This document shows, piece after piece, positions 17,226 through 25,036 of a DNA stretch of 25,036 bases (positions are counted from its first letter, which is position 1; each line of letters starts with the position of its first letter). A program made the position numbers and the translations under genes. This DNA comes from Nemertoderma westbladi (lineage: Eukaryota; Xenacoelomorpha; Nemertodermatida; Nemertodermatidae), in contig JAUCBJ010001660.1 of the NCBI GenBank assembly GCA_032718475.1, positions 1 to 25,036 on the forward strand, given 5' to 3'. The notes under the pieces were generated by a model. It was not told the DNA's origin. It saw nothing but the letters and a program-made list of their open reading frames with translations, and made no database searches.

Positions 17226-18839
17226 ATGCCTGGATACCGAGCTGAGGAAATTCCTGGTAGTGAGCCAGAAATAGAACGCAAGCTCTTCGTTGGTGGACTA
17301 AGTTATAGTACGGTAGATGAGACACTAAGGAATTTCTATGAACAATGGGGTGGTAAATTAGTGGATTGTGTCGTAATGAGGGAGCGTCCATTAATGCCAG
17401 GGAAGCAAGGTCGTTCTAGGGGTTTTGGTTTCGTTACTTATGAGTCAGCAGCTCAATTAGATGAGGCCATGAGTCACAGACCTCATAAGATAGATGATAG
17501 GGAAGTTGAGCCAAAGCGTGCGGTACCTAAGGAGGACTCTACTAAACCTGGGGCTCATGCGACAACAACTAAGCTCTTTGTTGGAGGATTAGGAGGTGAT
17601 TCAGTTAAAGAAGATGACCTAAGGCACTATTTCAGCGATTTCGGTGAGATTGAATCTGTAGACCTTAAGAAGGATAGAGAATCCGGAAGGAATCGTGGAT
17701 TTGCTTTTGTAATCTTTAAGGATCATGATTCTGTTGACAAAATCTGCAATATACAGTCCCGTCAGCATTATGTCAAGGATCGAAAACTTGAGGTAAAAAA
17801 GGCAATTCCTCGGGAAATGGCAGAAGGTTCAGGCCAATCGAGACAGGACTTTGGTATGGGAGGTAGAGGTGGTATGGGTAGGAGAGGAGGTGGCATGTCA
17901 ATGGGTAGAGGAATGGATAGGCGAAGTGGTGGTATGGGAATGGGAGGAGGCAGTATGGGTATTCGTAGTGGTGGTTTGGGTATGGGAGGTGGTGGAGGTT
18001 TGGGAATGGGGTTGAGGGGAGATAGTATGGGCATGAGGGGAGATAGTATGGGGATGAGGGGAGATAGTATGGGTATGAGGGGGGATAGTATGGGGATGAG
18101 AGGAAGTAGTATGGGCATGGGAATGAGGGGGGATAGTATGGGGATGAGGGGAGATAGTATGGGCATGGGGATGAGGGGGGATAGTATGGGGATGGGAATG
18201 AGGGGGGATAGCATGGGGATGCGAGGAGATAGTATGGGGGTGCGAGGAGATGGTATGGGGATGCGAGGAGATAGTATGGGGATGAGGGGAGATAGTTTAG
18301 GACTTGGTGGGGGTGGAATTGTTAGGGAGCAGGAACGATTAGGAGGAGGATTGGGGCTTGGTGGCTCAGGTAGTTTAAGAGAACGATTGATGGATGCTAT
18401 GGAAGGAGTAGGTGCAGGTTATGGCGGCAGTAGAGGCTCTGGAAGTGGTGGTAATTGGTCGGATAGGGGGTCTACTTCATTTAGTGGAGGTGGTGCGAGT
18501 TATTTAGGAGAATCGCAATCGGGCTATGGGGGAGGAGGAGGCAATAGCTACAGCAGTAGTGGAGGAGGGCTTGGTGGTGGATCTTACAGCAGTATGGAAA
18601 CGGGTCGGTATGGTGGCATAGGGGGTAATGGAACAACAGGTATGGGCAGTGGATTTGGTGATGGCAGGAGTGGTGGTGCTGGTGGTGGAAGGTTTAGTGA
18701 TCTCGGCTCCAATTATGGTAGTGGAATGAGCAGTTATGGTCCTATGAAAGGTGGAGGTTTGAGTAGCAGTAGACAAGATCCTTACTCAGTGGCAGGCCGA
18801 ACGGGCTTTGGAGGAGGAGTTGGAGGAAGTAACTATTGA
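17226..18839 (+). CDS. hnRNP A/B-family RNA-binding protein (hnRNP A1/Hrb87F-like)
   Basis: A complete 537-codon frame encodes a nuclear pre-mRNA/mRNA-binding protein of the hnRNP A1/A2 type, which acts in splicing choice, mRNA packaging and transport. RRM1 has RNP2 KLFVGG at residues 19-24 and RNP1 RGFGFVTY at 65-72; RRM2 has KLFVGG at 116-121 and RGFAFVIF at 157-164. Family hallmarks include EQWG, DCVVMRE, RPHKID, EVEPKRAVPKEDS, KPGAH and DHDSVDKI. Residues about 205-537 are a Gly-rich low-complexity tail with roughly a dozen GDSMGMR-type repeats. Near the end, SSYGPMKGGG followed by RQDPY resembles the M9 PY-NLS read by transportin. The tail is unusually Met-rich and poor in the Phe/Tyr and RGG typical of vertebrate A1. 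Vertebrate hnRNP A genes have several introns, whereas this coding region is continuous, so it may be a retrocopy or a lineage-specific intronless gene. It is intact, with A at -3 of the ATG context. Confidence 0.95.
   Translation: MPGYRAEEIPGSEPEIERKLFVGGLSYSTVDETLRNFYEQWGGKLVDCVVMRERPLMPGKQGRSRGFGFVTYESAAQLDEAMSHRPHKIDDREVEPKRAVPKEDSTKPGAHATTTKLFVGGLGGDSVKEDDLRHYFSDFGEIESVDLKKDRESGRNRGFAFVIFKDHDSVDKICNIQSRQHYVKDRKLEVKKAIPREMAEGSGQSRQDFGMGGRGGMGRRGGGMSMGRGMDRRSGGMGMGGGSMGIRSGGLGMGGGGGLGMGLRGDSMGMRGDSMGMRGDSMGMRGDSMGMRGSSMGMGMRGDSMGMRGDSMGMGMRGDSMGMGMRGDSMGMRGDSMGVRGDGMGMRGDSMGMRGDSLGLGGGGIVREQERLGGGLGLGGSGSLRERLMDAMEGVGAGYGGSRGSGSGGNWSDRGSTSFSGGGASYLGESQSGYGGGGGNSYSSSGGGLGGGSYSSMETGRYGGIGGNGTTGMGSGFGDGRSGGAGGGRFSDLGSNYGSGMSSYGPMKGGGLSSSRQDPYSVAGRTGFGGGVGGSNY
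18015..18298 (+). repeat. 21-27 bp coding repeat, GDSMGMR, in the hnRNP tail
   Basis: About a dozen units of GGGGAGATAGTATGGGGATGA-like sequence, some with an extra GMGMR. Units are nearly identical at the nucleotide level, so the array has expanded recently or is kept alike by gene conversion. Confidence 0.95.
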
Positions 18840-20280
18840 GATACAACGTAAAAGAGACAGACGTATTTTTGCCGATAAGAAGATAGGCAAGATAGACAAG
18901 ATTATATACTATGGATTCAGTTAAATCCCAAGCATTGTAGAATTACACCCCATAACGAATATATAGGAGACTTCTAAGTGTATAAGTTTTTGTTTTATGA
19001 TATATTTAACTAAATGTTATAATATAAACTTCTAAGTCTGAGTGTTTCCTTTATTAGCAGTAATGCATAAACAATAATAATCCAACATGTTATGAATTGC
19101 TAATTCCCTGGAATTAAGTCAAGTTAACAAATGTAAATAAGTAAACGCTGTTAGAATATAAGGCTTTTCCTTCAGTATATTTAAGATAGGAATCTTTCTT
19201 TATTTAAGCATCTTCAGCAGTATTATATATATAATAGTTGAAAGAAATAAGAGATGAGAGAGATAGCTCCTGGCTTATTGTATATATGGAAGGATGTGGG
19301 ATACTAGTATATATTCAATACCAAACCAAGTGGTAATAAGGGTTTTCGGATCACTGTTATATATATGTATATATACCGGTACACGGGTACAGTTATAGTT
19401 GTTGTTTATTTTCTATATAATCATATATATTCTGTTTAAGTGGATCTTCAAAGTTAAAATATTTCATAACCTTTAATGATAAATTAAATTAAATATATAC
19501 CGCCTCCTAGGCTTTGTTTTATAATAATATAAGTAGGAATGTCAGTTGTAGCGTATTGTTGCAAATATGATATGGTTTTATTTTTGAATAGAAAGCTAAT
19601 AGCTTTATAGGTTACTTTTACTAAACATTCACATAAATAAACCGAGATACAGATAACTGCTATAATATATAAATTCTAACCTATTCAAAATTGAAACTAA
19701 ATCATTTTGCTGCTTCTCAATAACTACATTGATGTCTACTGATTATTTTCTGGTTGCCTAATGGTCAGGTCATAGTCATTGTGCTTATATATGATGTTAC
19801 GTTTTCACCTAAGATACTGAATTCAAGAGACTGTACCCTGAATTAAATATGTTCTGGTTTGAAACTTCTTAATATTACTTCAAATATCTTGCAAACTGCG
19901 TTTACTGTAAATTTCAAGTACCGGTATTACAACATCGCAATAATGTTTGAGTATTATATATTTGGTTGTTTAATTTTACAATAAGTAGGTAACTAACTAT
20001 ACTTCTATAGTGAATAGACATAATGTATTGGATTATTTATTGGTGTGTTTTGACGATTTAAATTTCATTTATTAATTCTGTTTTATGTTTTTAAAGTAAA
20101 TCTGCATTGTTTGAATTAATATCATTGTCGCTATGTGTTCCCTTTTTTTACTCTTAGCAACCAGCCCCCCCCCCCCCCCCCCCCCGTCCCTCATTTCCAC
20201 AGTTACTATTTTTTACCAATAAAGAGGTATTCAAAATCCATGAATTCGTAGTATTACAACACCATATACATAAATGAGGA
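18840..20280 (+). other. Downstream region of the hnRNP gene (probable long AT-rich 3' UTR); no other gene
   Basis: AT-rich sequence with TATATA tracts. Canonical AATAAA occurs at 19636-19641 and 20218-20223; no earlier canonical signal was found, so the 3' UTR may be 0.8-1.4 kb or a variant signal may be used. A 21-C run lies at 20165-20185. Confidence 0.45.
20165..20185. repeat. Poly-C tract, 21 bp
   Basis: Uninterrupted C run flanked by AG and GTCCC. Confidence 0.95.
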
Positions 20281-20493
20281 ATATCAAGCTAGTGATTGTG
20301 GAATCAGGTTAATTTCGGGGAATTCCGGGGAAATAATTCCTAGGAAATAAGCTAAAAACCTTAAAAGCAAGGAAATATCGGAATAAATAATATTTAATAT
20401 CTAGGAATTAAATTTATTTCCTTGCTAACCCTTAATGACTGCAACATATACACCATAACCCGTAATATAGTGAGTGTTATATAGAGTCGGACA

Positions 20494-20512
20494 CCCCCCC
20501 CCCCCCCCCCCC
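20494..20512. repeat. Poly-C tract, 19 bp
   Basis: Uninterrupted C run preceded by ACA. It lies in the candidate intron to the left of the exon at 20570-20678. Confidence 0.95.
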
Positions 20513-20569
20513 ATATTTTTCTACAAATATTTATTGTATTGCTTGAAATTTGAAACACAACTAACTCAC

Positions 20570-20678
20570 CGTCGATGTCCACATGAAGCCGGAATTTTCG
20601 ATTTTGCCTGTAAATTCTATTTATAAGCTTTTTAAAAAAGTGTCTAGAGCGAAATTGCACATCTCTTATCGTCGCCAT
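20570..20678 (-). CDS. Candidate first coding exon of an unrecognised minus-strand gene
   Basis: ATG at 20678 in a good context (A at -3, G at +4) opens a frame beginning MATIRDVQFRSRHFFKK and continuing for 36 codons to a strong donor (CGAC-G|GTGAGTTAG) with GT at 20569-20568. The encoded peptide is basic and not recognised. An out-of-frame ATG lies 11 bp upstream. No second exon was found in the window, so this may be chance. Confidence 0.25.
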
Positions 20679-20796
20679 TCTTCAACATTAGTGAAGAATC
20701 TTTCATATCACTAGAAAGCCTGCGTAGCAAGGATTCCATATATGTAAGAAGGTTTGAATTTCGTTGAGAAACAACGTCCTTATGGAGAGATATATG

Positions 20797-21045
20797 GCCT
20801 TTTCGGAATTTTCTAGTATTCCAAGTTTCAGCTTAAACGGATTAAAATCAATGAGACGGGAGAAGGTTTTAACCTTCATACATTTAGCCCTCTAGCGCCA
20901 GCCCGGATAAATGCAGGCAGATTAGCCTTCTTTGAAAGACAGCCCATAGTCTAGTATTCTGCCTAGTTTCAGCTTGAACTCATTAAAAGCAATGAAATAT
21001 TAGGACATACTATTTAGACATGTACCGTAGCCCCCTAGCGCCGAA
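20797..21045. repeat. Two diverged direct repeats (~100 bp, ~145 bp apart)
   Basis: TCTAGTATTC, AGTTTCAGCTT-AAC, ATTAAAA-CAATGA and TAGCCC-CTAGCGCC occur in the same order at about 20811-20898 and 20951-21040. This looks like part of a dispersed repeat; no coding. Confidence 0.65.
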
Positions 21046-22442
21046 AGGCGAACTGTAGAAGTATGTCCGTATGTAAACTTTCTAAACTTTTTTTCATATA
21101 CCTGTCCTTCATAGTTTTAGTTTAAGAAAGTGGAGAGTTCCTGATAAATAAGCTATAAAACAAAGACCGAAAGACAGACAGACACGAGGTTGAGAGATAG
21201 TAGAACGCGTATGCTAAGATCGTACACTATATATATACACTACCATAGTATACTGTAATTATAGCGTCACATGAGTGGATTTTTCATTATATGAAGGACA
21301 GTTATTGTTAATTGCCCGTTACATGACTTGACATTTTCCATGTTTATCAAAGAGGTTGGGCTACTACAGTGGGGCCTACCACCATTGTGTACGTCTCAGA
21401 AAGACTATACAGCAGGCCCTAGTTTCCAATGGAGTTAGGACAATTGCGACCCAGCATATTTATCTAAAATCGTGGGTCCAACAAACTACTGTACGACGGT
21501 GGAATCTACACGTTCGTGGGGCCTGCCTGCGCTTATAAGTAAGATGTTTTAGGCGACCTAGTTTGTCAGAAATAATAAAACTTACCTTTAAGGCCGGTGT
21601 GGGGCGAGCGACGAAAGTAAGCGAGCTTAGCATACAGGTACCTCCAACTCAATCGGTGTGTCTGTCGTTCTGTTGTGTTCAATCTTAAACGTTAATCAAA
21701 TGTTAATGAAATTTAACCAAACTTGGTACACATGTAGTCTGGCAAAAGTTTAGAAATTTTCCAAGTTGAATTTCCGTGTGGCCTTCGAGAAGCTAAGATA
21801 ATAGCAGTTAATTAGTTAATTAAGTTGATTAGGGTAAAAACAGTATTTTCAACCTGCCTCTTAAAGGATATTTATTAATATCTAGTATAAGATATAAATA
21901 ATTATACTTAAAAATTATATAACCTATATTCCCTATACCCCATCCCATTATAGGTTTTAAATAGTTCAAGAGATTTGCTTTAAGAAATGTGTTTTTAATT
22001 GATCTAAACGTAATTAAGTTATCAAAATGCCACCGTATCTCTATACTTCGCAGCTCCCTCATTCATATTGCCTAGCCTATCTGCTGGCGCTGCTGGGAAC
22101 CATAGTCCAACCACCTCAGCACTACTTGGCAACGGGTAATTACATCAATAGGACATAGCCACTACAGTAGTGTAAGGTAAAGTCAGCTTGTTTTATCTGC
22201 CTTTCATTAATCCTCTGTGCTCCTTTGGGTTGGGGTGGTGCAGATTAAGAGGGCGGTTGAAGCAGGGGGGGGGGGGGGGGGGGGATCCTCTCTTCTTTGA
22301 TTTATTCTTATTGGCGTTTTGGTTAAATTTTCTTAATTATTTATTTAAATTTCTTAAGTACCGATTTTGGGATAGAATTGCTCAATTTTAATCTGTATCT
22401 AATAACTGAGCCTCGTCCTGCGCGATGGCCCCACAAACGTGT
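21046..22442. other. Non-coding spacer; one 20-G tract
   Basis: A few short open frames lack domains. There are fragments of the invertebrate repeat type with GACAGACAGACA (about 21172-21183) and TTAACCAAACTTGGTACACATG (about 21714). A poly-G run of 20 lies at 22265-22284. Confidence 0.5.
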
Positions 22443-22502
22443 AAAAGGTGTAAATGAATCCCCGGTTAGAATTACTCCCCATTTATGTATTTATTTATTA
22501 AT

Positions 22503-22529
22503 GACTCCCCAGAATTACTCTGGGGAGTC
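22503..22529. other. Perfect 11-bp stem hairpin
   Basis: GACTCCCCAGA (22503-22513) pairs with TCTGGGGAGTC (22519-22529) across a 5-nt loop. Confidence 0.9.
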
Positions 22530-23508
22530 CATTACAACATAGGTTAAAATGAATCCCTTCAAGGATATTCATTATTCATAGGTTAAATAAATAGTGACCT
22601 GCACTCTTAATAAGGTGAAGTATGTTGCAAAAAAGGATTTTCGGTTACTGGGATAAAACCCATACATACTGTAATAATGTTATCGGCGATGGCAACTTTT
22701 TTTTCGACCAATTGCTGTAAATGGCTGGGAAAGAATTTATTCTACTTTTCGCAAGAAACCGATATTATTCATGAAATCCAAGCGCACTAAGCTGGATGCG
22801 TGGACTGGTTCCGCTGTTTAGAGGCCTACATCAAGTCCAAAATGTCCAGGAACAGTGTTTGGGCAAAAGAGACCGATGTCATGGCAATGGCTGGACTCCT
22901 AAATACCGATCAGCCGATATCTATGTCTACGTACCGCCAGACATAATTGGATTCAGTTTCCAAGCAGTTTCTTTGGGAAAATCACTCAATTTGATGTCGC
23001 CCAGGCCCAAGGCGTCCTTTATTATCTTGTAAAGGACGCATTGATGTCGCGATTACCTTAGAAAACACAAGCAATGTCCGACTCCTATCGGGATTATTAA
23101 TTTTGAACTCTACATACTGTAAATCTAAGTATTTGATTTTTTATTTACATACATACATACTCTATCTACAGTATGTTAAAAGAAATGTAGGCCTATTTGT
23201 GAAATAATTAGTTCCAAGAAAAATGTTTGTAGCGAATCAGCTCAATGTGTAATACAAATATAATGGTTTTTGTTCAGATAGGCCGAAACGTACGAAAAGT
23301 GCTGGTTCAACCCCAGCCGACGTGCTTCCTCATTCTTTCCACTTCAGAACAAGAACCATTATATTACATTATTAATTACAGTTGCATTAACAACTCAACT
23401 CCAATTTATTTAATACAAATATACGATGAAGAAGAACAGTGTGATTAAAAATAATGAAATTATTGTATTTTGAATAATAATAACTGAGGAAAAGTAGGCA
23501 TATAAGGG

Positions 23509-23740
23509 GATTCATTTAAACCCAGGGACGTCTTTTAAATTAGGTTGTATTGAATCCCGATGTTCAAGGATTCATTTAAACCTAGGTTTTATTGAATCCC
23601 GATTATCAAGGATTCATTTAAACCTAGGTTGTATTGAATCCCGCTGTTCAAGGGATTCATTTAAAACTAGGTTGTATTGAATCCCGTTGATCAATGGATT
23701 CATTTAAACCTAGATTTAAATGTTTGGGAGTCATTTTTTA
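23509..23740. repeat. 42-43 bp tandem repeat, about five copies, each unit self-complementary
   Basis: Units start GGATTCATTTAAACCTAGG and end with TTGAATCCC, at 23509, 23568, 23610, 23653 and 23696. The first spacing is longer (59). CCTAGG is the centre of an imperfect palindrome covering most of each unit. Confidence 0.9.
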
Positions 23741-23863
23741 TGGGATTCATTACAAACTACTGTAGTACCAAAACTTCGAAGGACATTCATGTCAACCTAG
23801 GATAGAATGAATCCCCAATCAAAGGAGTCTTTTTTCAAGGGGATTCAATCGTAACTAGCACAC

Positions 23864-24220
23864 CGGTGTACACGTGCCAACTTTTAGTGCAACTTTCTCG
23901 GCAACTTGTAGAACAACCCAGGTTGCCGATCAAGTTTTTCCGTGTAAACGCGTAAAAACTTTGCCGTAAAAGTTGCGCAACTTTTACGGCAACTTGAAGG
24001 AATTTGCTTGGGCAGGATAGTCAAATTAAATTAAACAGTATTAGATAAAGCGGTTTTTTTTGTGAAGAAATCCAGAAGTCCAATTTTTTCTTGTGAAAAA
24101 TAGATTTTATCATTACGTTTTTGTCCTAGAACAAATATTTGACATTCTGACAGTTGCTCTAAAAAAAGTTGCTATTTGCCGAGAAAGTTGCTCTACAAGT
24201 TGCCATGTGTAATCAGGCCT
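23864..24220. mobile_element. MITE-like inverted repeat (~355 bp)
   Basis: The left end (GTACACGTGCCAACTTTTAG, then TGCAACTTTCTCGGCAACTT and GTAGAACAAC) is the imperfect inverse of the right end (AAGTTGC, GCCGAGAAAGTTGC, CTACAAGTTGCCATGTGTAA). There is no coding capacity. The target duplication could not be fixed because the exact ends are unclear. Confidence 0.6.
23961..23992. other. 32-bp perfect palindrome inside the MITE
   Basis: TTGCCGTAAAAGTTGC is followed immediately by its exact reverse complement, leaving no loop. The AGTTGC motif also recurs in the MITE ends. Confidence 0.95.
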
Positions 24221-25036
24221 TATGCCGATGTAGGCCTACAGTATAATGATAATGAAATATTGTCAATTTAATTAACCATGTCATGTCAATGCCTCCACAA
24301 AGTAATATATCTAATTCTAAAGACTCAACAATAAATACCCAAGCCCATCACTTTTGAAATAACAAATTCTGTATCTCTTCCTATTGAATAAGCACCAGGT
24401 TGCCTTTCTTTATTAGTCTGGGACTCCCTTATCTTGCTGTCCTATAGGTGTTTTTTTTTAAAGCTATTTATGTTTATGAATAAATAACAGAGTTCTTAGC
24501 ACAAATCACTTTCACTATTTAGCATAATGGAATTGGGGACTCCAGCAGTATAATTTTTTAAGTAGATTTAATTTACTCATTACAAAATAATTAATTTAAA
24601 TCAAAGAAAATTTCAAATAGTTGTTTTTTATGTAATCTGTAGCAGAATGAGGATTTGAAAACTGAAAACCGATTAGCGAGACCTCTTTTAGTTCTCGAGT
24701 TATCGTTGTTTTTCCGTATGATGGTCTGTTTGTCAAATCGTATGACAGACAGACCACAGACAACCGACAGACAGACTAGATTCCCCCAAATCTTTTCGGA
24801 AATGAAATCAGCGACACCGTACTTAAAATTTTAGCTCGGTGATGTGCTTCCTTCGTGCCAAAAATGATTAACTAAGCAGACAACCAGTTTTGGTGGAAAT
24901 GTTCAAATTATCTCGGAATGAAATTTATAAAATTACTACCCACTAGCCATTTTTCAACTAATTTCTTATGACATATATGACTTATGACATACATATGCCA
25001 ATGACATATAGCATAGCATATAGCATAGCATATTGC
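24221..25036. other. AT-rich spacer with a dispersed-repeat fragment and short tandem repeats
   Basis: No gene seen. Around 24640-24910 the sequence has GACAGACAGACC and TTTTGGTGGAAATGTT, a style seen in many invertebrate dispersed repeats. The window ends in CATATAGCATAG and TATGACATA repeats (24966-25034). Confidence 0.5.

Larger units (their letters stand above)
22443..23860. mobile_element. Possible unclassified element bounded by arrays of GGGGATTCA / TGAATCCCC motifs
   Basis: ATGAATCCC-type motifs with AGGTTAA neighbours occur at 22454-22600, and many copies of GGATTCATTTAAA and TGAATCCC recur at 23509-23850 in both orientations. Between them is unique sequence with no convincing gene. 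It could be a nonautonomous transposon with foldback-like ends; no target duplication was found. Confidence 0.3.

Noticed and set aside
17768-18776. Minus-strand Pro/Leu/Ile- and Thr-rich frames
   Set aside because: Antisense of the hnRNP Gly/Met tail.
21829-22062. Minus-strand 77-codon frame
   Set aside because: Ile/Leu/Asn-rich translation of AT-rich DNA with no domain or splice context.
22796-23032. Plus-strand 78-codon frame, and a trihelix-like reading in another frame
   Set aside because: Too short and broken, with only a faint W...ET resemblance; not enough to call a transposon protein.
1-25036. tRNA, rRNA or bacterial operon features
   Set aside because: No cloverleaf with a TTCGA T-loop and matching stems was recognised, no rRNA signature, and gene structure is animal-like.

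Overview
This is an animal (metazoan) nuclear genome window, most likely from a marine invertebrate; the phylum cannot be fixed from the sequence. The evidence is an hnRNP A-type gene with a Gly-rich tail, a BEL/Pao-type retrotransposon Gag, a Mutator-like DNA transposon of foldback design, low overall gene density, and AT-rich spacer peppered with the palindrome TAGGCCTA and with ACCGGT. There are no bacterial features. Only one ordinary host gene is seen, the hnRNP at 17226-18839; almost everything else is mobile or repetitive DNA.

Left third (1-7919): retroelement territory with an ambisense layout. A very long, fully open minus-strand frame runs from an ATG at 3322 off the left edge (at least 1107 codons). 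Its C-terminal part looks like a BEL/Pao Gag, and the window ends just as a zinc knuckle seems to begin. Diverging from it across about 660 bp containing a ~50-bp minisatellite is a plus-strand gene (about 4095-6646) broken by three frameshifts. It has an RNase D/EXD-like 3'-5' exonuclease signature followed by three CCHC zinc knuckles. After it come a purine-rich stretch, nested hairpins, a G-rich polypurine tract and a 578-bp LTR (7342-7919, TGTGA...TCACA). Whether the two genes belong to one ambisense element or to two fused elements cannot be settled here, because no partner LTR lies in the window.

Middle (8349-14218): an apparently complete 5850-bp Mutator-like transposon (8359-14208) flanked by a perfect 10-bp target-site duplication. 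Its ends are inverted repeats built from a 49-bp unit, 2 copies on the left and 21 on the right; the right array has a 441-bp (9-unit) higher-order period, and the right terminal segment is duplicated. Inside are a FLYWCH + MULE transposase with two frameshifts and a separate open frame encoding a SWIM finger, about 20 copies of a pentapeptide, and a PHD-like finger that has lost one zinc ligand. The plan resembles foldback/Rehavkus/Phantom-type MULEs.

Right part (14219-25036): a probable truncated non-LTR retrotransposon 3' tail abuts the MULE. It is followed by spacer with a duplicated repeat, then the hnRNP A-like gene (two RRMs, Gly/Met tail with tandem GDSMGMR-type repeats, M9-like PY-NLS, coding region in one exon). 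The rest holds a long AT-rich 3' region, long poly-C/poly-G tracts, one candidate minus-strand first exon (20678-20570), a hairpin-repeat region (22443-23860) and a MITE-like inverted repeat (23864-24220) with a 32-bp perfect palindrome.
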